Assembly: GCA_000403495.2 (NCBI GenBank)
Contig: KE159799.1
Location: 1,165,940 to 1,229,939 of the forward strand
Source: Lachnospiraceae bacterium 10-1
Lineage (GTDB): Bacteria > Bacillota > Clostridia > Lachnospirales > Lachnospiraceae
DNA: 64,000 bases
Direction of reading: 5' to 3'
Under the pieces are notes generated by a model. It did no database searches. It was given only the letters and a program-made list of their open reading frames with translations, and had not been told where the DNA came from. This document shows, piece by piece, positions 8,295-17,520 of this stretch (positions are counted from its first letter, which is position 1; each line of letters begins with the position of its first letter). The position numbers and the translations under genes were made by a program.

Positions 8295-10475
8295 CTACTC
8301 TCTTTTCCTAAAAACAATCTGATAGGCAGGATATTCTTCCATAACAGATGGCATTGGCATCCCTGCTTCCATCAGATCAGCTCCATAATAGCATCTGCCT
8401 GTATCCATATCTTCATACACTGCATCTGGTTCCAGGCCTTTCATACGAACATAAATCACAGGCATGTTTCCATGATTTTCAAGTATGACTATATGAGTCA
8501 GTATCTGCTGTCCGTCCTTTGATACATACATCCACGCTCCGTAAGGATCATGAAAGGGATCTGACAGACGGTAGTAATCTCCCTTTTGAATCAACTCTGC
8601 ATATTTTTTGTATTCCCGGATCTGCTCTTTAATTTCTTCCCGCTCCTTGTCACTTAACTTTGCAGGATCAAGCTCATATCCAAATGTCCCGGCCATGGCT
8701 ACAATGCCTCTTGTATGCAGGCTTACGCAGCGGCCTGTCTGGTGATTGGGAACTGCCGATACATGAGCGCCCATTGTGGAGACAGGATAAAAGAAGGAGG
8801 TTCCATACTGAATGCGCACCCGGTCTACCGCGTCCGTATTATCACTGCACCAGATCTGAGGGGAATAATACATCATTCCCGCATCAAACCTTCCCCCTCC
8901 CCCGCTACAGCTTTCAATCAATATATCCGGATACCTGTTTAGAAGTTTTTCCAAAAATTCATATACGCCAAGCACATAATCGTAAATTACCTTTCCCTGA
9001 TAATTCTCCAGTGAATAGATGTCTGAAAGGCTTCTGTTTAAGTCCCACTTTACATATTCTATATTTGCCTGATCAAACACATTGCATATTTGTGAAAACA
9101 CATAATCCCTCACTTCTTTTCTGGAAAAGTCAAGGGCCAGCTGGTTTCTTCCCCTTACAGGCTTTCTTCCCGGTATCTGCATTACATAATCGGGATGCTC
9201 TCTATAAAGCGTGCTGTCCTCGGATATCATCTCCGGCTCAATCCATATGCCGAATTTTAATCCATATAAATTAACCTTGTCAGTCAATTCTTTTAAAGTA
9301 CATCCCAGCTTTTTCTCATTAGCCTGCCAGTCACCTAAGCCACTGTTGTCATCATCCCGCTTTCCGAACCATCCGTCGTCCATGACAACCATGTCAATTC
9401 CCAGCTCTGCCGCCCCTTTTGCCAGATTTAAAATCGTCTCCCCTGTAAAGTCGAAATAAGATGCTTCCCAGCTATTAATCAGTAATGGCCTTATCTGATC
9501 CTTATATTTTCCCCTGCATAAATGCTCCCTGATACAATTATGATACTGCTTTGACAGCTTTCCAAAGCCCTGATCAGAATAGCTGAGAATTGTCTCCGGA
9601 ATGACCAGTTCCTGTCCCTTGTCAAGAGGGTAATGAAATAAATCAGTGTGTATTCCCATTACAACTCTTGTTTGACCAAATTGGTCATTTTCAGCCTCGC
9701 ACATAAAATTCCCACTGTATACAAAAACCATTCCATAGCATTTCCCTGTATCTTCCGTAGTATCCCTTCCCGCAAGAATCACTGCCGGGTTATACTGATG
9801 GCTGGATACCCCCCGCCGGCTGCCGATCACATAACTTCCATGAAGTACCCGGCTTCTTTGAAAGTTCCGTTCCATAGCATGTCTTCCATAAAAGCTAAGC
9901 AAATCATACTCTCCTGTAACAAAATCCAGACAGGCGCTTGCCGCCTTCTCAACAATGATTCTGTCTTCTCCCTGATTAAGAACTTTTGCGCTTCGGGTAA
10001 TAATATCTTCTTTTTCCAAAACTCCATAAAGAAGTCTCACTTCTACTTTACTTACCCTGTCCTGTAACAAAATCTCCAGTGTTTCCGCCTCTTCTTCCTT
10101 TGCATAAACTGCCGGAAGCCCCTCAAGTTCATACTTTCCTTTTCTGATCTCATGGCTTAAATAACGCAGGTCACAGCTCTCAGAACCATCCCCGTTTTGA
10201 ATGATTAAGGCACTGCTGCGGTAATCTCCTGTTCCCATAACCGGGAATTCCTGAGGCAGTGTATCCAAAGAATAGGTTCTGTCACCTTCCACATCATTGG
10301 GATTTCCTGAAAAACCTCTGTCATAAAAAGTCAGCAGGTAATTCATGTCCCCTTTTGTTTTTCCTCCGTAGTATAAATGCAAAAGAAACCCAAAATCATC
10401 TACCTTCATCTGATAGGTGGTGTGAGCTGTCTGTAATGTAAATAATCTCTTTTCTTTCTGAAAATGAATTGCCAT
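8295..10475 (-). CDS. aga: Alpha-galactosidase, glycoside hydrolase family 36
   Basis: A cytoplasmic enzyme of 726 residues hydrolysing alpha-1,6-galactosides (melibiose, raffinose family). GH36 hallmarks: VVMDDGWFGKRDDDNSGLGD, the nucleophile aspartate in YVKWDLNRS, the ESCSGGGGRFD block, and the acid/base aspartate in WCSDNTDAVDR. No signal peptide, so it acts on imported sugar. It is downstream of an ABC sugar importer in the same direction, as in msm operons. The ATG at 10475 and a TTG six bases upstream both lie behind AAGGAG. The length fits the bacterial family. Confidence 0.95.
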   Translation of the reverse strand: MAIHFQKEKRLFTLQTAHTTYQMKVDDFGFLLHLYYGGKTKGDMNYLLTFYDRGFSGNPNDVEGDRTYSLDTLPQEFPVMGTGDYRSSALIIQNGDGSESCDLRYLSHEIRKGKYELEGLPAVYAKEEEAETLEILLQDRVSKVEVRLLYGVLEKEDIITRSAKVLNQGEDRIIVEKAASACLDFVTGEYDLLSFYGRHAMERNFQRSRVLHGSYVIGSRRGVSSHQYNPAVILAGRDTTEDTGKCYGMVFVYSGNFMCEAENDQFGQTRVVMGIHTDLFHYPLDKGQELVIPETILSYSDQGFGKLSKQYHNCIREHLCRGKYKDQIRPLLINSWEASYFDFTGETILNLAKGAAELGIDMVVMDDGWFGKRDDDNSGLGDWQANEKKLGCTLKELTDKVNLYGLKFGIWIEPEMISEDSTLYREHPDYVMQIPGRKPVRGRNQLALDFSRKEVRDYVFSQICNVFDQANIEYVKWDLNRSLSDIYSLENYQGKVIYDYVLGVYEFLEKLLNRYPDILIESCSGGGGRFDAGMMYYSPQIWCSDNTDAVDRVRIQYGTSFFYPVSTMGAHVSAVPNHQTGRCVSLHTRGIVAMAGTFGYELDPAKLSDKEREEIKEQIREYKKYAELIQKGDYYRLSDPFHDPYGAWMYVSKDGQQILTHIVILENHGNMPVIYVRMKGLEPDAVYEDMDTGRCYYGADLMEAGMPMPSVMEEYPAYQIVFRKRE

Positions 10476-10523
10476 AATCAATTACCGCTCCTTATTAACT
10501 TTATACTTTTTTGAACCTTCACT

Positions 10524-10600
10524 ATTCTATCAAATCCCCATCATCTCTACAAGCTTCTTTTATAATCCACCTTTGGGCGGCTTAAAGAAAAGCCGCCCAA
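10524..10600 (-). promoter_or_regulatory. Hairpin and possible secondary promoter between the sugar-permease gene and aga
   Basis: TTGGGCGGCTT (10573-10583) pairs with AAGCCGCCCAA (10590-10600): an 11-bp GC-rich stem with a 6-base loop but no clear T run on the reverse strand. It may partly terminate or stabilise the permease transcript. Closer to aga, TTGTAG (10547-10552), 17 bp, TAGAAT (10524-10529) could be a weak promoter. Confidence 0.5.
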
Positions 10601-10658
10601 GTATATACACACATTCAGTTTCTCGTCAAACCAACAAATTACAACTGCCCTGCCAAAC

Positions 10659-11492
10659 TTATTTTACAGCTCCGTTTACAACACCATTTAAAATTTGTTT
10701 CTGACAAATGATATAAAAGATCAAAATCGGTATTAACGACAGCAGGTAAGAAGCAAATGCCAGATTATAGTTTGTTCCAAACTGTGTCTGGAAATTTAAC
10801 TGTGCAAGCGGCAGTGTATTTTGGTCGGTTCCGGCTAAAATAACCAAAGGAGTCATTACATCATTCCATACTGCCAATGCAGTAAGAACCGCTACTGTTG
10901 CGTGCATAGGACGCATGATGGGAAAAATGATCTTCCAATAAGTAGTCCAGGTAGATGCTCCATCCACCTTTGCAGCTTCCTCAAGAGCCATCGGTATATT
11001 TACAAGGTATCCTGAATAAAGAAGAATGTTCATGGGCATGTAAAACACCACGTATAAAATAATAACGCCAAACCAATTTGCAAGCCCCAGTTCAGCAGTC
11101 TGTTTTGCCAAAGGCATCATCAGAATTGCAAAGGGAACAAACATACCGCTTACAATAAACAGATATACAAAACTGTAAAACTTACTGCCTGCCTTATTTC
11201 TTCCAAGGGCATATCCCATAATGGAATGGACTGCTATGGATAAACCTACTGCTGCCAGAGTGATTATCAAACTGTTTCTCAAGGAGTTCCAGAAATCTGT
11301 TACCCGCATGGCTTCCCTGAAGTTATCAAGACTCCATGCCTTGGGCAGTGATAAAATGCCGCTAATGCTGTTTGTCATTTCTGCCGGCTGCTTAAATGCA
11401 ATGACCAGCGTCAAATAAAGGGGAAATACAATAGTGGAAAGGCCAAGAATCAAAAGGATCATTGCCGTCCAGTTTGTTTTCTTTGTTATCAT
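10659..11492 (-). CDS. ABC sugar transporter permease, MalG/MsmG type
   Basis: A 277-residue inner-membrane permease with six predicted helices. The EAA loop (EEAAKVDGASTWTTYWKIIFPIMRP) that docks the ATPase is clear. It is the second permease of a CUT1-family carbohydrate importer and starts on the ATGA overlap with the first permease gene, behind AAAGGAGG. No ATPase gene is present in the operon, so a shared ATPase of the MsmK/MsiK type encoded elsewhere is presumably used. The adjacent alpha-galactosidase suggests alpha-galactosides as substrate. Confidence 0.93.
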   Translation of the reverse strand: MITKKTNWTAMILLILGLSTIVFPLYLTLVIAFKQPAEMTNSISGILSLPKAWSLDNFREAMRVTDFWNSLRNSLIITLAAVGLSIAVHSIMGYALGRNKAGSKFYSFVYLFIVSGMFVPFAILMMPLAKQTAELGLANWFGVIILYVVFYMPMNILLYSGYLVNIPMALEEAAKVDGASTWTTYWKIIFPIMRPMHATVAVLTALAVWNDVMTPLVILAGTDQNTLPLAQLNFQTQFGTNYNLAFASYLLSLIPILIFYIICQKQILNGVVNGAVK

Positions 11493-12355
11493 AACTGTTC
11501 CTCCTTTTTACCTGAAAACTTCATCTGTGCAACAGAAACACATACGATTACAATAAAGAATACTACCGCATTGGCACTTTGGAAGCCAAACTGCCCGCCT
11601 GACATACCATTGTTATAAATCAGGTAAGAAATAGATTCCGTGCTCTGTGCAGGTCCGCCCTTGGTCAAAGCCATAATCTGATCAAACACCATCAGGAAAT
11701 TCTTTACGCAAAGCACCATGTTAATGGAAAAGAAAGGAATAATCAGCGGGAATGTCAGGTACTTAAACTGTTTCCATCCTGTAGCGCCATCCAGCCCTCC
11801 TGCCTCATACACATCCTCTGGAACTGTCTGAAGTCCCGAAATATAGATAATCGTATTCATTGCAATTGCCTGCCATGCACAGACGATCATGATGCCAAAC
11901 CATGCAGAACCGGGATCGGATAAAATACTTGATTTTAATGACTCAATTCCAATCATGGAAGCAAGCGCCGGAAGAATATAGGTGAAAAAGTAGTTGAAAA
12001 TATAACCTACAACCAGTGCTCCTAATATGTTGGGCAGAAAATATGCGCCCCTGAAAAAGCTTTTTGCCCGTATTGAACTGTTCAATGCCAGTGCCAGGAG
12101 CAGCGCAATCACATTTGTCACAATAGTTGACACGATTGCCAGCTTAAACGTAAACAGATAAGATTTTCCAACCCGGGCATCTGAAAATAAATCAATGTAA
12201 TTTCTAAATCCCACCCAGTCATAGCTGCCGAAGCCTTTGAAATTGGTAAAGCTGTATATGACGCCTCTTATCAGGGGGATCGTGTTAAAACAGATAAACA
12301 GAGCCAGTATGGGAATCGTAATCAATAAAAATGTTCTTTTTCTTTCATTTTTCAT
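11489..12355 (-). CDS. ABC sugar transporter permease, MalF/MsmF type
   Basis: A 288-residue membrane protein with the N-terminal ALFICFNTIPLIRGVIYSF helix and the EAA motif region DVYEAGGLDGATGWKQFKYLTFP. It pairs with the MalG-type permease to form the channel of the importer. It follows the binding-protein gene after 21 bases and overlaps the next gene by four bases, indicating translational coupling. Confidence 0.93.
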   Translation of the reverse strand: MKNERKRTFLLITIPILALFICFNTIPLIRGVIYSFTNFKGFGSYDWVGFRNYIDLFSDARVGKSYLFTFKLAIVSTIVTNVIALLLALALNSSIRAKSFFRGAYFLPNILGALVVGYIFNYFFTYILPALASMIGIESLKSSILSDPGSAWFGIMIVCAWQAIAMNTIIYISGLQTVPEDVYEAGGLDGATGWKQFKYLTFPLIIPFFSINMVLCVKNFLMVFDQIMALTKGGPAQSTESISYLIYNNGMSGGQFGFQSANAVVFFIVIVCVSVAQMKFSGKKEEQL

Positions 12356-12376
12356 GGCATCTTCTCTCCTTTACCC

Positions 12377-13663
12377 TCACACATTTTTATGCTCTTTTTC
12401 ATAGGCCTGCACCAGCCGGATGATGTCTCTGTTATACCGCTGCCAGTCCGTATCAAATTTCTTTAAGAAAGCATCCACATCCTGCTGTATCAGGAACGTT
12501 TGAAGCTGGGCATCCACCGCCATCTCGGAAGGATAATAATGATCCTGATAATCTGTCATGTTTCCTGCTTCAATAAATTCCAGCATTCCATCCAGCATGG
12601 GAGAAAGCTTAAATTCTCCTGCCTTGCAGGGAACTGCATTCTGGTCATCAATATATTTCTGTATGTTTTCATCTGCAAGGAGGAAATCCAAAACCTCATA
12701 GGCTGCCTCTTTATTCTTACAGTCTGCTGTCACACAAAAGCCAAGGTCAATTCCTGAATTCAATGTACGATCTTCTTTATTATCACTTGCAGGCATAACA
12801 AAGGAATCTATGTTCAAATCAGGATTCACCGATAAAATCTGAGGTGTGGCATAGCTTCCAATGGGGTACATTGCAGACTCGCCTCTTGCAAAAGCGGTAC
12901 ATGCATCATTATATCCGTAAGCAAAGGGATCATCCGGCCCGTAAGGCAAAAGCTCTAAATACTTTTCTGAAAGTTCTCTGTATTCTTTTGTAAAATTGGT
13001 ATTTCCGCTGTTCACCTGCTTAGCTGTATCTGATGGTGAAAGCTCCACCGCCATAGCATTCCAGGGTGCCAGACAGGTCCAGATATCTTTAAAGCCAAAA
13101 TAGAAAGGTAAAATGCCCTCAGCTTTAATTTCCTCACATAATGCCTTCATCTCATCCCATGTCTCAGGAATCTGCCAGCCATGCTCTTCAAACATGTCTC
13201 TGTTATAAAGAATGCCTGCCGCATTTGCTACATAAGGCACAATGTATGTACCTTCCGTGGGAACCAGCTCCAATGATTCAGCAATTTCCAGATATCCCTG
13301 GTTAATCCCTGAAAGTCCTTCATAATCAGAAACATCCGAAAGAATCTGTGCATCAACAAAGTAAGAATAGTTAATGTCTCCGCCAATTCCTATAATATCC
13401 GGATAATCTTCTCTAATAAATCTTGTTCTGAGTATTGTCATTGCATCATTTGGCGAGCTGATCTTTAAGCTGATATTGTCATGTGTGGCATTAAACTCGT
13501 CTTCCACCATGTCAAAGTAAGTCGCCGCTTCCGGCTTATATTGCACAATTTCGATCTCAATCTTTTGATCATCAGCCGTCTTACCGCAGCCTTGTACGAC
13601 AAATGCCGTCATTATGCAGCATAAAGCTGCCCCCAGATACTTAATCCTCTTCCCTTTCATCAT
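12377..13663 (-). CDS. Extracellular sugar-binding lipoprotein of an ABC importer
   Basis: A 428-residue solute-binding protein with a lipoprotein signal peptide ending in the lipobox VVQGC (cysteine near residue 26), so it is anchored outside the membrane. The mature part has the type-1 solute-binding fold pattern (NAAGILYNRDMFEEHGWQIPETWDE; GESAMYPIGSYA). First gene of the operon with strong GAAGGAG upstream of ATGATG. By its position with an alpha-galactosidase and AraC regulator it probably captures melibiose or raffinose-type sugars; specificity is inferred. Confidence 0.92.
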   Translation of the reverse strand: MMKGKRIKYLGAALCCIMTAFVVQGCGKTADDQKIEIEIVQYKPEAATYFDMVEDEFNATHDNISLKISSPNDAMTILRTRFIREDYPDIIGIGGDINYSYFVDAQILSDVSDYEGLSGINQGYLEIAESLELVPTEGTYIVPYVANAAGILYNRDMFEEHGWQIPETWDEMKALCEEIKAEGILPFYFGFKDIWTCLAPWNAMAVELSPSDTAKQVNSGNTNFTKEYRELSEKYLELLPYGPDDPFAYGYNDACTAFARGESAMYPIGSYATPQILSVNPDLNIDSFVMPASDNKEDRTLNSGIDLGFCVTADCKNKEAAYEVLDFLLADENIQKYIDDQNAVPCKAGEFKLSPMLDGMLEFIEAGNMTDYQDHYYPSEMAVDAQLQTFLIQQDVDAFLKKFDTDWQRYNRDIIRLVQAYEKEHKNV

Positions 13664-13740
13664 ATTATCTCCTTCTTTTTTTGATAATTTGATTTTAACA
13701 TACCATTATGCTATCAATAAATACCATGATTTTGGATGTT

Positions 13741-13800
13741 TTATACCAAAATACTGCTTTTATAGTATATATTTGAAATCATCCAGCATTTTGGTATATA
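13741..13800. promoter_or_regulatory. Divergent operator between the AraC regulator and sugar-importer operon
   Basis: TATACCAAAATACTG (13743-13757 region) and its near-perfect inverted copy CAGCATTTTGGTATA (13784-13798) lie 41 bp apart between the two divergent genes. One base differs between the arms. Such spaced dyads suit an AraC-family dimer; binding by the adjacent regulator is inferred. Confidence 0.6.
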
Positions 13801-13831
13801 ATTAGAAAAACATGACATTTTGAGGTGATTT

Positions 13832-14686
13832 ATGAGTGAAGTGATCTTTTCTGTTTTTCCAAGTGAAAACTTCGTCGATCTGGGATTATACCAATTTGGC
13901 TGGGAGCAGTGCGATCCTTCTCATTCTTTTGGCCCTGCTGCCCGAAATCACTATTTATTCCATCTATGCCTGTCCGGTACAGGTACTCTGATCGCAGACA
14001 ATACAAAGGGAGAATCCATCACCTATCAGATCAAAAGCGGACAGGGCTTTATGCTTTTTCCAAGTCAGATCTGTACTTATATTGCGGACCGCGAAATCCC
14101 CTGGGAATATGCCTGGGTGGAATTTGATGGGCTGCGGGCAAAGGAAACCATTGAACTGGCAGGTTTAAATTTAGACCAGCCGGTATATAAAGCGCGCCAC
14201 AAGGATATTGCAGAGGCCATGAAAGAAGAACTTCTTTATATTGTTAATCATAAAGAGGAATCCCCCTTTCACCTGATCGGCCACCTTTATTTGTTTATTG
14301 ACGGTTTAGTTCGTTCCTCCTCCTCTACCCAAATCAGTAAAGGAAACAGTCTTCGCGACTTTTACATAAAGGAAGCTTTTTCTTTTATTGAACAAAATTT
14401 TCAAAACAATATTTCCGTGGAGGACATTGCCGCCACCTGCGGATTAAACCGCAGTTATTTCGGGAAAATTTTTCATGAAAATACAGGGAAGTCTCCTCAG
14501 GAATTTTTAATTTCCTACCGCATGACCAAAGCGGCAGAACTTTTGAAATTAACAGAGCTATCTATTGCAGATATTGGAAATGCAGTGGGCTATCCAAACC
14601 AACTGCATTTTTCCAGAGCCTATAAAAATGTTTATGGCATTTCCCCCAGACAGTGGAGAAATGAAAATGGAAGGAGAAGTTTATGA
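13832..14686 (+). CDS. AraC-family transcriptional regulator of the galactoside operon
   Basis: A 284-residue protein with an N-terminal cupin-like sugar-sensing domain and two C-terminal helix-turn-helix motifs (ISVEDIAATCGLNRSYFGKIF; LSIADIGNAVGYPNQLHFSRAY) ending in the AraC signature. It is divergent from the importer/alpha-galactosidase operon, as MsmR-type activators are. GAGGTG precedes the ATG. It probably activates that operon in response to an alpha-galactoside. Confidence 0.92.
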   Translation: MSEVIFSVFPSENFVDLGLYQFGWEQCDPSHSFGPAARNHYLFHLCLSGTGTLIADNTKGESITYQIKSGQGFMLFPSQICTYIADREIPWEYAWVEFDGLRAKETIELAGLNLDQPVYKARHKDIAEAMKEELLYIVNHKEESPFHLIGHLYLFIDGLVRSSSSTQISKGNSLRDFYIKEAFSFIEQNFQNNISVEDIAATCGLNRSYFGKIFHENTGKSPQEFLISYRMTKAAELLKLTELSIADIGNAVGYPNQLHFSRAYKNVYGISPRQWRNENGRRSL

Positions 14687-15351
14687 AAAAATCAGCCAAA
14701 GCTATTTCCATTATTGGTGGTGCCGATGGTCCCACCAGCATATTTATTGCAGGCAGCCACAAAGAAAAAAATATTTTCAGGCGGATAAAGTCTGCATATA
14801 TAAACAGAAAATACAAAAGGAAAAGAGCCCTTGCCGCAAAATCCATCTTTCCAAATCCCCACACCATAGAGGAGGTCATCCTGTACATAAAGCAGCAGTA
14901 CAGCGCTTTTGAAGCAGATGATTCCTACTATTGTTACCAGAAACGGAAACGGGACATGAAAATGGCTCTGATTCAGCGGGAAAAGCCGGAGCTTTTAGGT
15001 GGGGAAAAACATTTTGATCCCCCTTCAGATCTGCAGGACATGGAAGCTGTAAGTAAATGGCTGCGAAAGCTTGACGACTATATCCATGATTGTGAGAGAA
15101 AAACAGAGCTGATTTCAAATGAAGTTTTTCCTGTTGATTATCATTTGTTTCTTATCAACAAGGAAGAGCAGGGCACTTTGGAAGTGGAAATTGAAACCCT
15201 CCGCTCGCTTCTCAGCGTCTCCTGGTCGGGAGACAAGAAAATTATGGAGCCGATTTCAAAGGATATTTACCTTTATTATGGAGTCTCCCAAAAGGACATT
15301 GATGAAAAGACCGAGAGATATCTCGGGCTTTTGGCCTGTTTGTCCTCTTAA
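14683..15351 (+). CDS. Uncharacterised protein with an N-terminal IIGGADGPTSIF motif
   Basis: A 222-residue, apparently soluble, charged protein. It overlaps the AraC gene by four bases (ATGA), so it is translationally coupled to it. Its first 25 residues contain ISIIGGADGPTSIFIAG, which resembles the conserved GGADGPT block of the beta subunit of sodium-pumping decarboxylases (OadB/GcdB), yet the rest has no membrane helices or other decarboxylase features. The remainder is rich in Lys/Arg/Glu with a C-terminal LLSVSWSGDKKIMEPISKD segment. I do not recognise its function; annotation as a decarboxylase subunit would be misleading. Confidence 0.7.
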   Translation: MKKSAKAISIIGGADGPTSIFIAGSHKEKNIFRRIKSAYINRKYKRKRALAAKSIFPNPHTIEEVILYIKQQYSAFEADDSYYCYQKRKRDMKMALIQREKPELLGGEKHFDPPSDLQDMEAVSKWLRKLDDYIHDCERKTELISNEVFPVDYHLFLINKEEQGTLEVEIETLRSLLSVSWSGDKKIMEPISKDIYLYYGVSQKDIDEKTERYLGLLACLSS

Positions 15352-15570
15352 TCCTTACAGATTATTTTCCAAATAAAGCTGTTCTCGATAGCCCTGATTC
15401 GAATCCGCTCTGATAGACACTTTCCCTCTCCATCTGAAAATCCATTTTCGTAGTTAATACACGCAACTGATTTTAACTTTTCACCACTAAAATGTTAACT
15501 TTTCTTGGTGGACTTCCTATAAGGTTAAGCATATACTTATGTTAAAAATAGTTGCAAAGGTGGGTTTTTT

Positions 15571-16606
15571 ATGAGAAAATATTATATAGACAACATCAGA
15601 TGGATTACGATTATACTGGTGGTTATTTACCACGTTATCTATATGTTTAACGGAATTGCCACCGCAGGGGTAACCGGCCCCTTTCATGAAAAGCAGTATC
15701 AGGACAGTATCCAATATATTCTCTATCCCTGGTTTATGATTCTGCTTTTTATCCTTGCAGGAATGAACTCCCGCTATTATCTTGAAAATCACACTATAAA
15801 AGAATTTGTTCGTTCAAGAACCCGAAAGCTTCTTGTTCCCTCCACCATCGGCCTTTTGGTATTTGGATGGATACAGGGCTATATGAATATGCTGATCAGC
15901 GATGCTTTCCATACAATGCCGGATACCATTCCCGGATTTGCCATGTACTTTATTATGGCAGTATCTGGAACAGGGGTATTGTGGTTTATTCAGATGTTAT
16001 GGATTTTTTCCATACTGCTGGCATTGATAAGAAAATACGAAAAGGGACGCCATCTTCACAATGGTGCTTTTGGTCATTCCTGTTTACCTGTCAGGGCTAG
16101 TTTTAAACACTCCTGTTATTTGCGTTTACAGATTCTGAATCTATGGTTTTACTTTTTTTCTGGGCTATTTTGTGTTTGCCCACGAAAAAGTGACAGATCA
16201 TATCAGCAGATACAGAATTCCGCTCCTTGCCGGTACCGTCTTTCTTGGAGGCGTTTATCTGTTCACCCATTATGGGGATAACTATGCGGTTATGCCTGCT
16301 GTAAATTGCATTCCGGCAGTTGTTTATGGCTGGAGCGCCTGCCTTACAATCATTGGCTGTATGAAAAAATGGGGCAACACAATGCCTGCATTTACTTCTT
16401 TTCTTTCAAAACGAAGCTTTGGCCTGTATGTTTTCCAGTACCTGCCATTATCGGCGACCGCTTATGCGCTTCGTAACTTTACCAGCATTTCGCCGCTTTT
16501 CATCTACCTGCTCACCGGGCTTGCCACCTTTGCAGGCAGTCTGCTCCTGTACGAAATTATTTCACGCATTCCAGTTCTTCGCTGGTGTATTCTCGGCAGG
16601 AAGTGA
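15571..16606 (+). pseudogene. Acyltransferase family 3 membrane protein, broken by a frameshift and a stop
   Basis: The N-terminal half (MRKYYIDNIRWITIILVVIYH, RTRKLLVPS) is a classic acyltransferase-3 (OafA/NolL-type) integral membrane enzyme. The native frame is lost at the GGG of 16044-16046: with one G fewer, translation continues as KDAIFTMVLLVIPVYLSGLV and runs on to the normal C-terminus at 16606. In that restored frame a TGA at 16135-16137 interrupts RF-IYGFTFFLGYF, probably a former GGA glycine codon. Two lesions argue for real decay rather than one sequencing error. Upstream (15352-15570) is about 220 bp without a gene, holding two TTAACTTTTC direct repeats and an AAAGGTGGG ribosome-binding site. 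Confidence 0.8.
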
Positions 16607-16667
16607 ATAGTCTATAAATAAATATGCTTAACTGATTAGGCATAGGAGTCAAACAGGAGAAAGAAAA

Positions 16668-17096
16668 ATGTTCAAAGATAATCTGATTCAGCTTAGAAAA
16701 TATCATCGTCTTACTCAGGAGGACATTGCGGAAAAGCTGGGTGTAACAAGACAGGCCATTGCAAAATGGGAGGCCGGAGAAACCATCCCCGACCTGGATA
16801 AATGCAAAATGCTGGCTGAAATTTTTGAAGTCTCCCTTGACGACCTGGCTAATTATGAGCCGGAAGAAAATATGGGGCTTCATATCCCTCCAAAGGGAAA
16901 GCATCTTTTTGGCGTTGTTACCGTTGGAGATAAAGGGCAGATTGTGATTCCCGCAAAGGCAAGAAAAACCTTTTCCATCTCCGCCGGCGACCAGCTTGTG
17001 GTTTTAGGAGATGAGTCCCAGGGGCTGGCCCTTCTTAAGTCAGACGCCTTCCTGCATATGGCGGACCTAATTGCAAATTATACGCTTAAAGCCTGA
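16668..17096 (+). CDS. XRE-type HTH regulator fused to an AbrB/SpoVT-like DNA-binding domain
   Basis: 142 residues. An N-terminal Cro/C1 helix-turn-helix (LTQEDIAEKLGVTRQAIAKWEAG) is followed after a short linker by a swapped-hairpin AbrB/MazE-type segment (VTVGDKGQIVIPAKARKTFSISAGDQLVVLGD). Both halves bind DNA in their families. It is preceded by ACAGGAGAAAG and lies 61 bases after the decayed acyltransferase gene, which it may once have regulated. Confidence 0.88.
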   Translation: MFKDNLIQLRKYHRLTQEDIAEKLGVTRQAIAKWEAGETIPDLDKCKMLAEIFEVSLDDLANYEPEENMGLHIPPKGKHLFGVVTVGDKGQIVIPAKARKTFSISAGDQLVVLGDESQGLALLKSDAFLHMADLIANYTLKA

Positions 17097-17500
17097 TCAG
17101 CTCCCTGACAATCGGAATTTTTGACATCACATAGCCAACAAACAAAGATGCAAGCGTAAGTCCCATCCAGAAAGAAAGAACCGCAATTGTTCCCACCGGA
17201 GTAATGTATGTATTCAGTGCAATTTTCTGCCGCAAAAAGGCCTCCTGCAAGAAAATAAAACACCCATGTCCAAAGCCACAGCGGCTGCGGTACAAACATA
17301 TTAAGGGGATATCCCTTTATCATGGAAAGCTCGCTCATGCAAAAACAGATGCCCATGAAAACAAGGCAGGCAGCCCGATGCAGATTCTTTTCCTCAAAAA
17401 ACATCCGATGGAATACGGGAAGAAACAAATAAATAATCATTAATGAGCCAAAAAACCAAAAATGCCACAAATACCCCTTCTGCAGCAGACTTTAACGCCA
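17086..17500 (-). pseudogene. Fragment of a second acyltransferase-3 gene (N-terminus lost, frameshifted)
   Basis: The reverse strand encodes the C-terminal half of an OafA-like membrane acyltransferase: KGYLWHFWFFGSLMIIYLF, then PQPLWLWTWVFYFLAGGLF. The frame changes near 17228-17240, after which IALNTYITPVGTIAVLS to SKIPIVRELIRL continues in another frame. A TAA just before 17500 and the gltD stop at 17521 mark the lost N-terminus. Its 3' end overlaps the 3' end of the HTH-AbrB gene tail to tail. It differs from the acyltransferase remnant at 15571-16606. Confidence 0.7.
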
Positions 17501-17520
17501 ATACAGGCCAGTACTCTATT

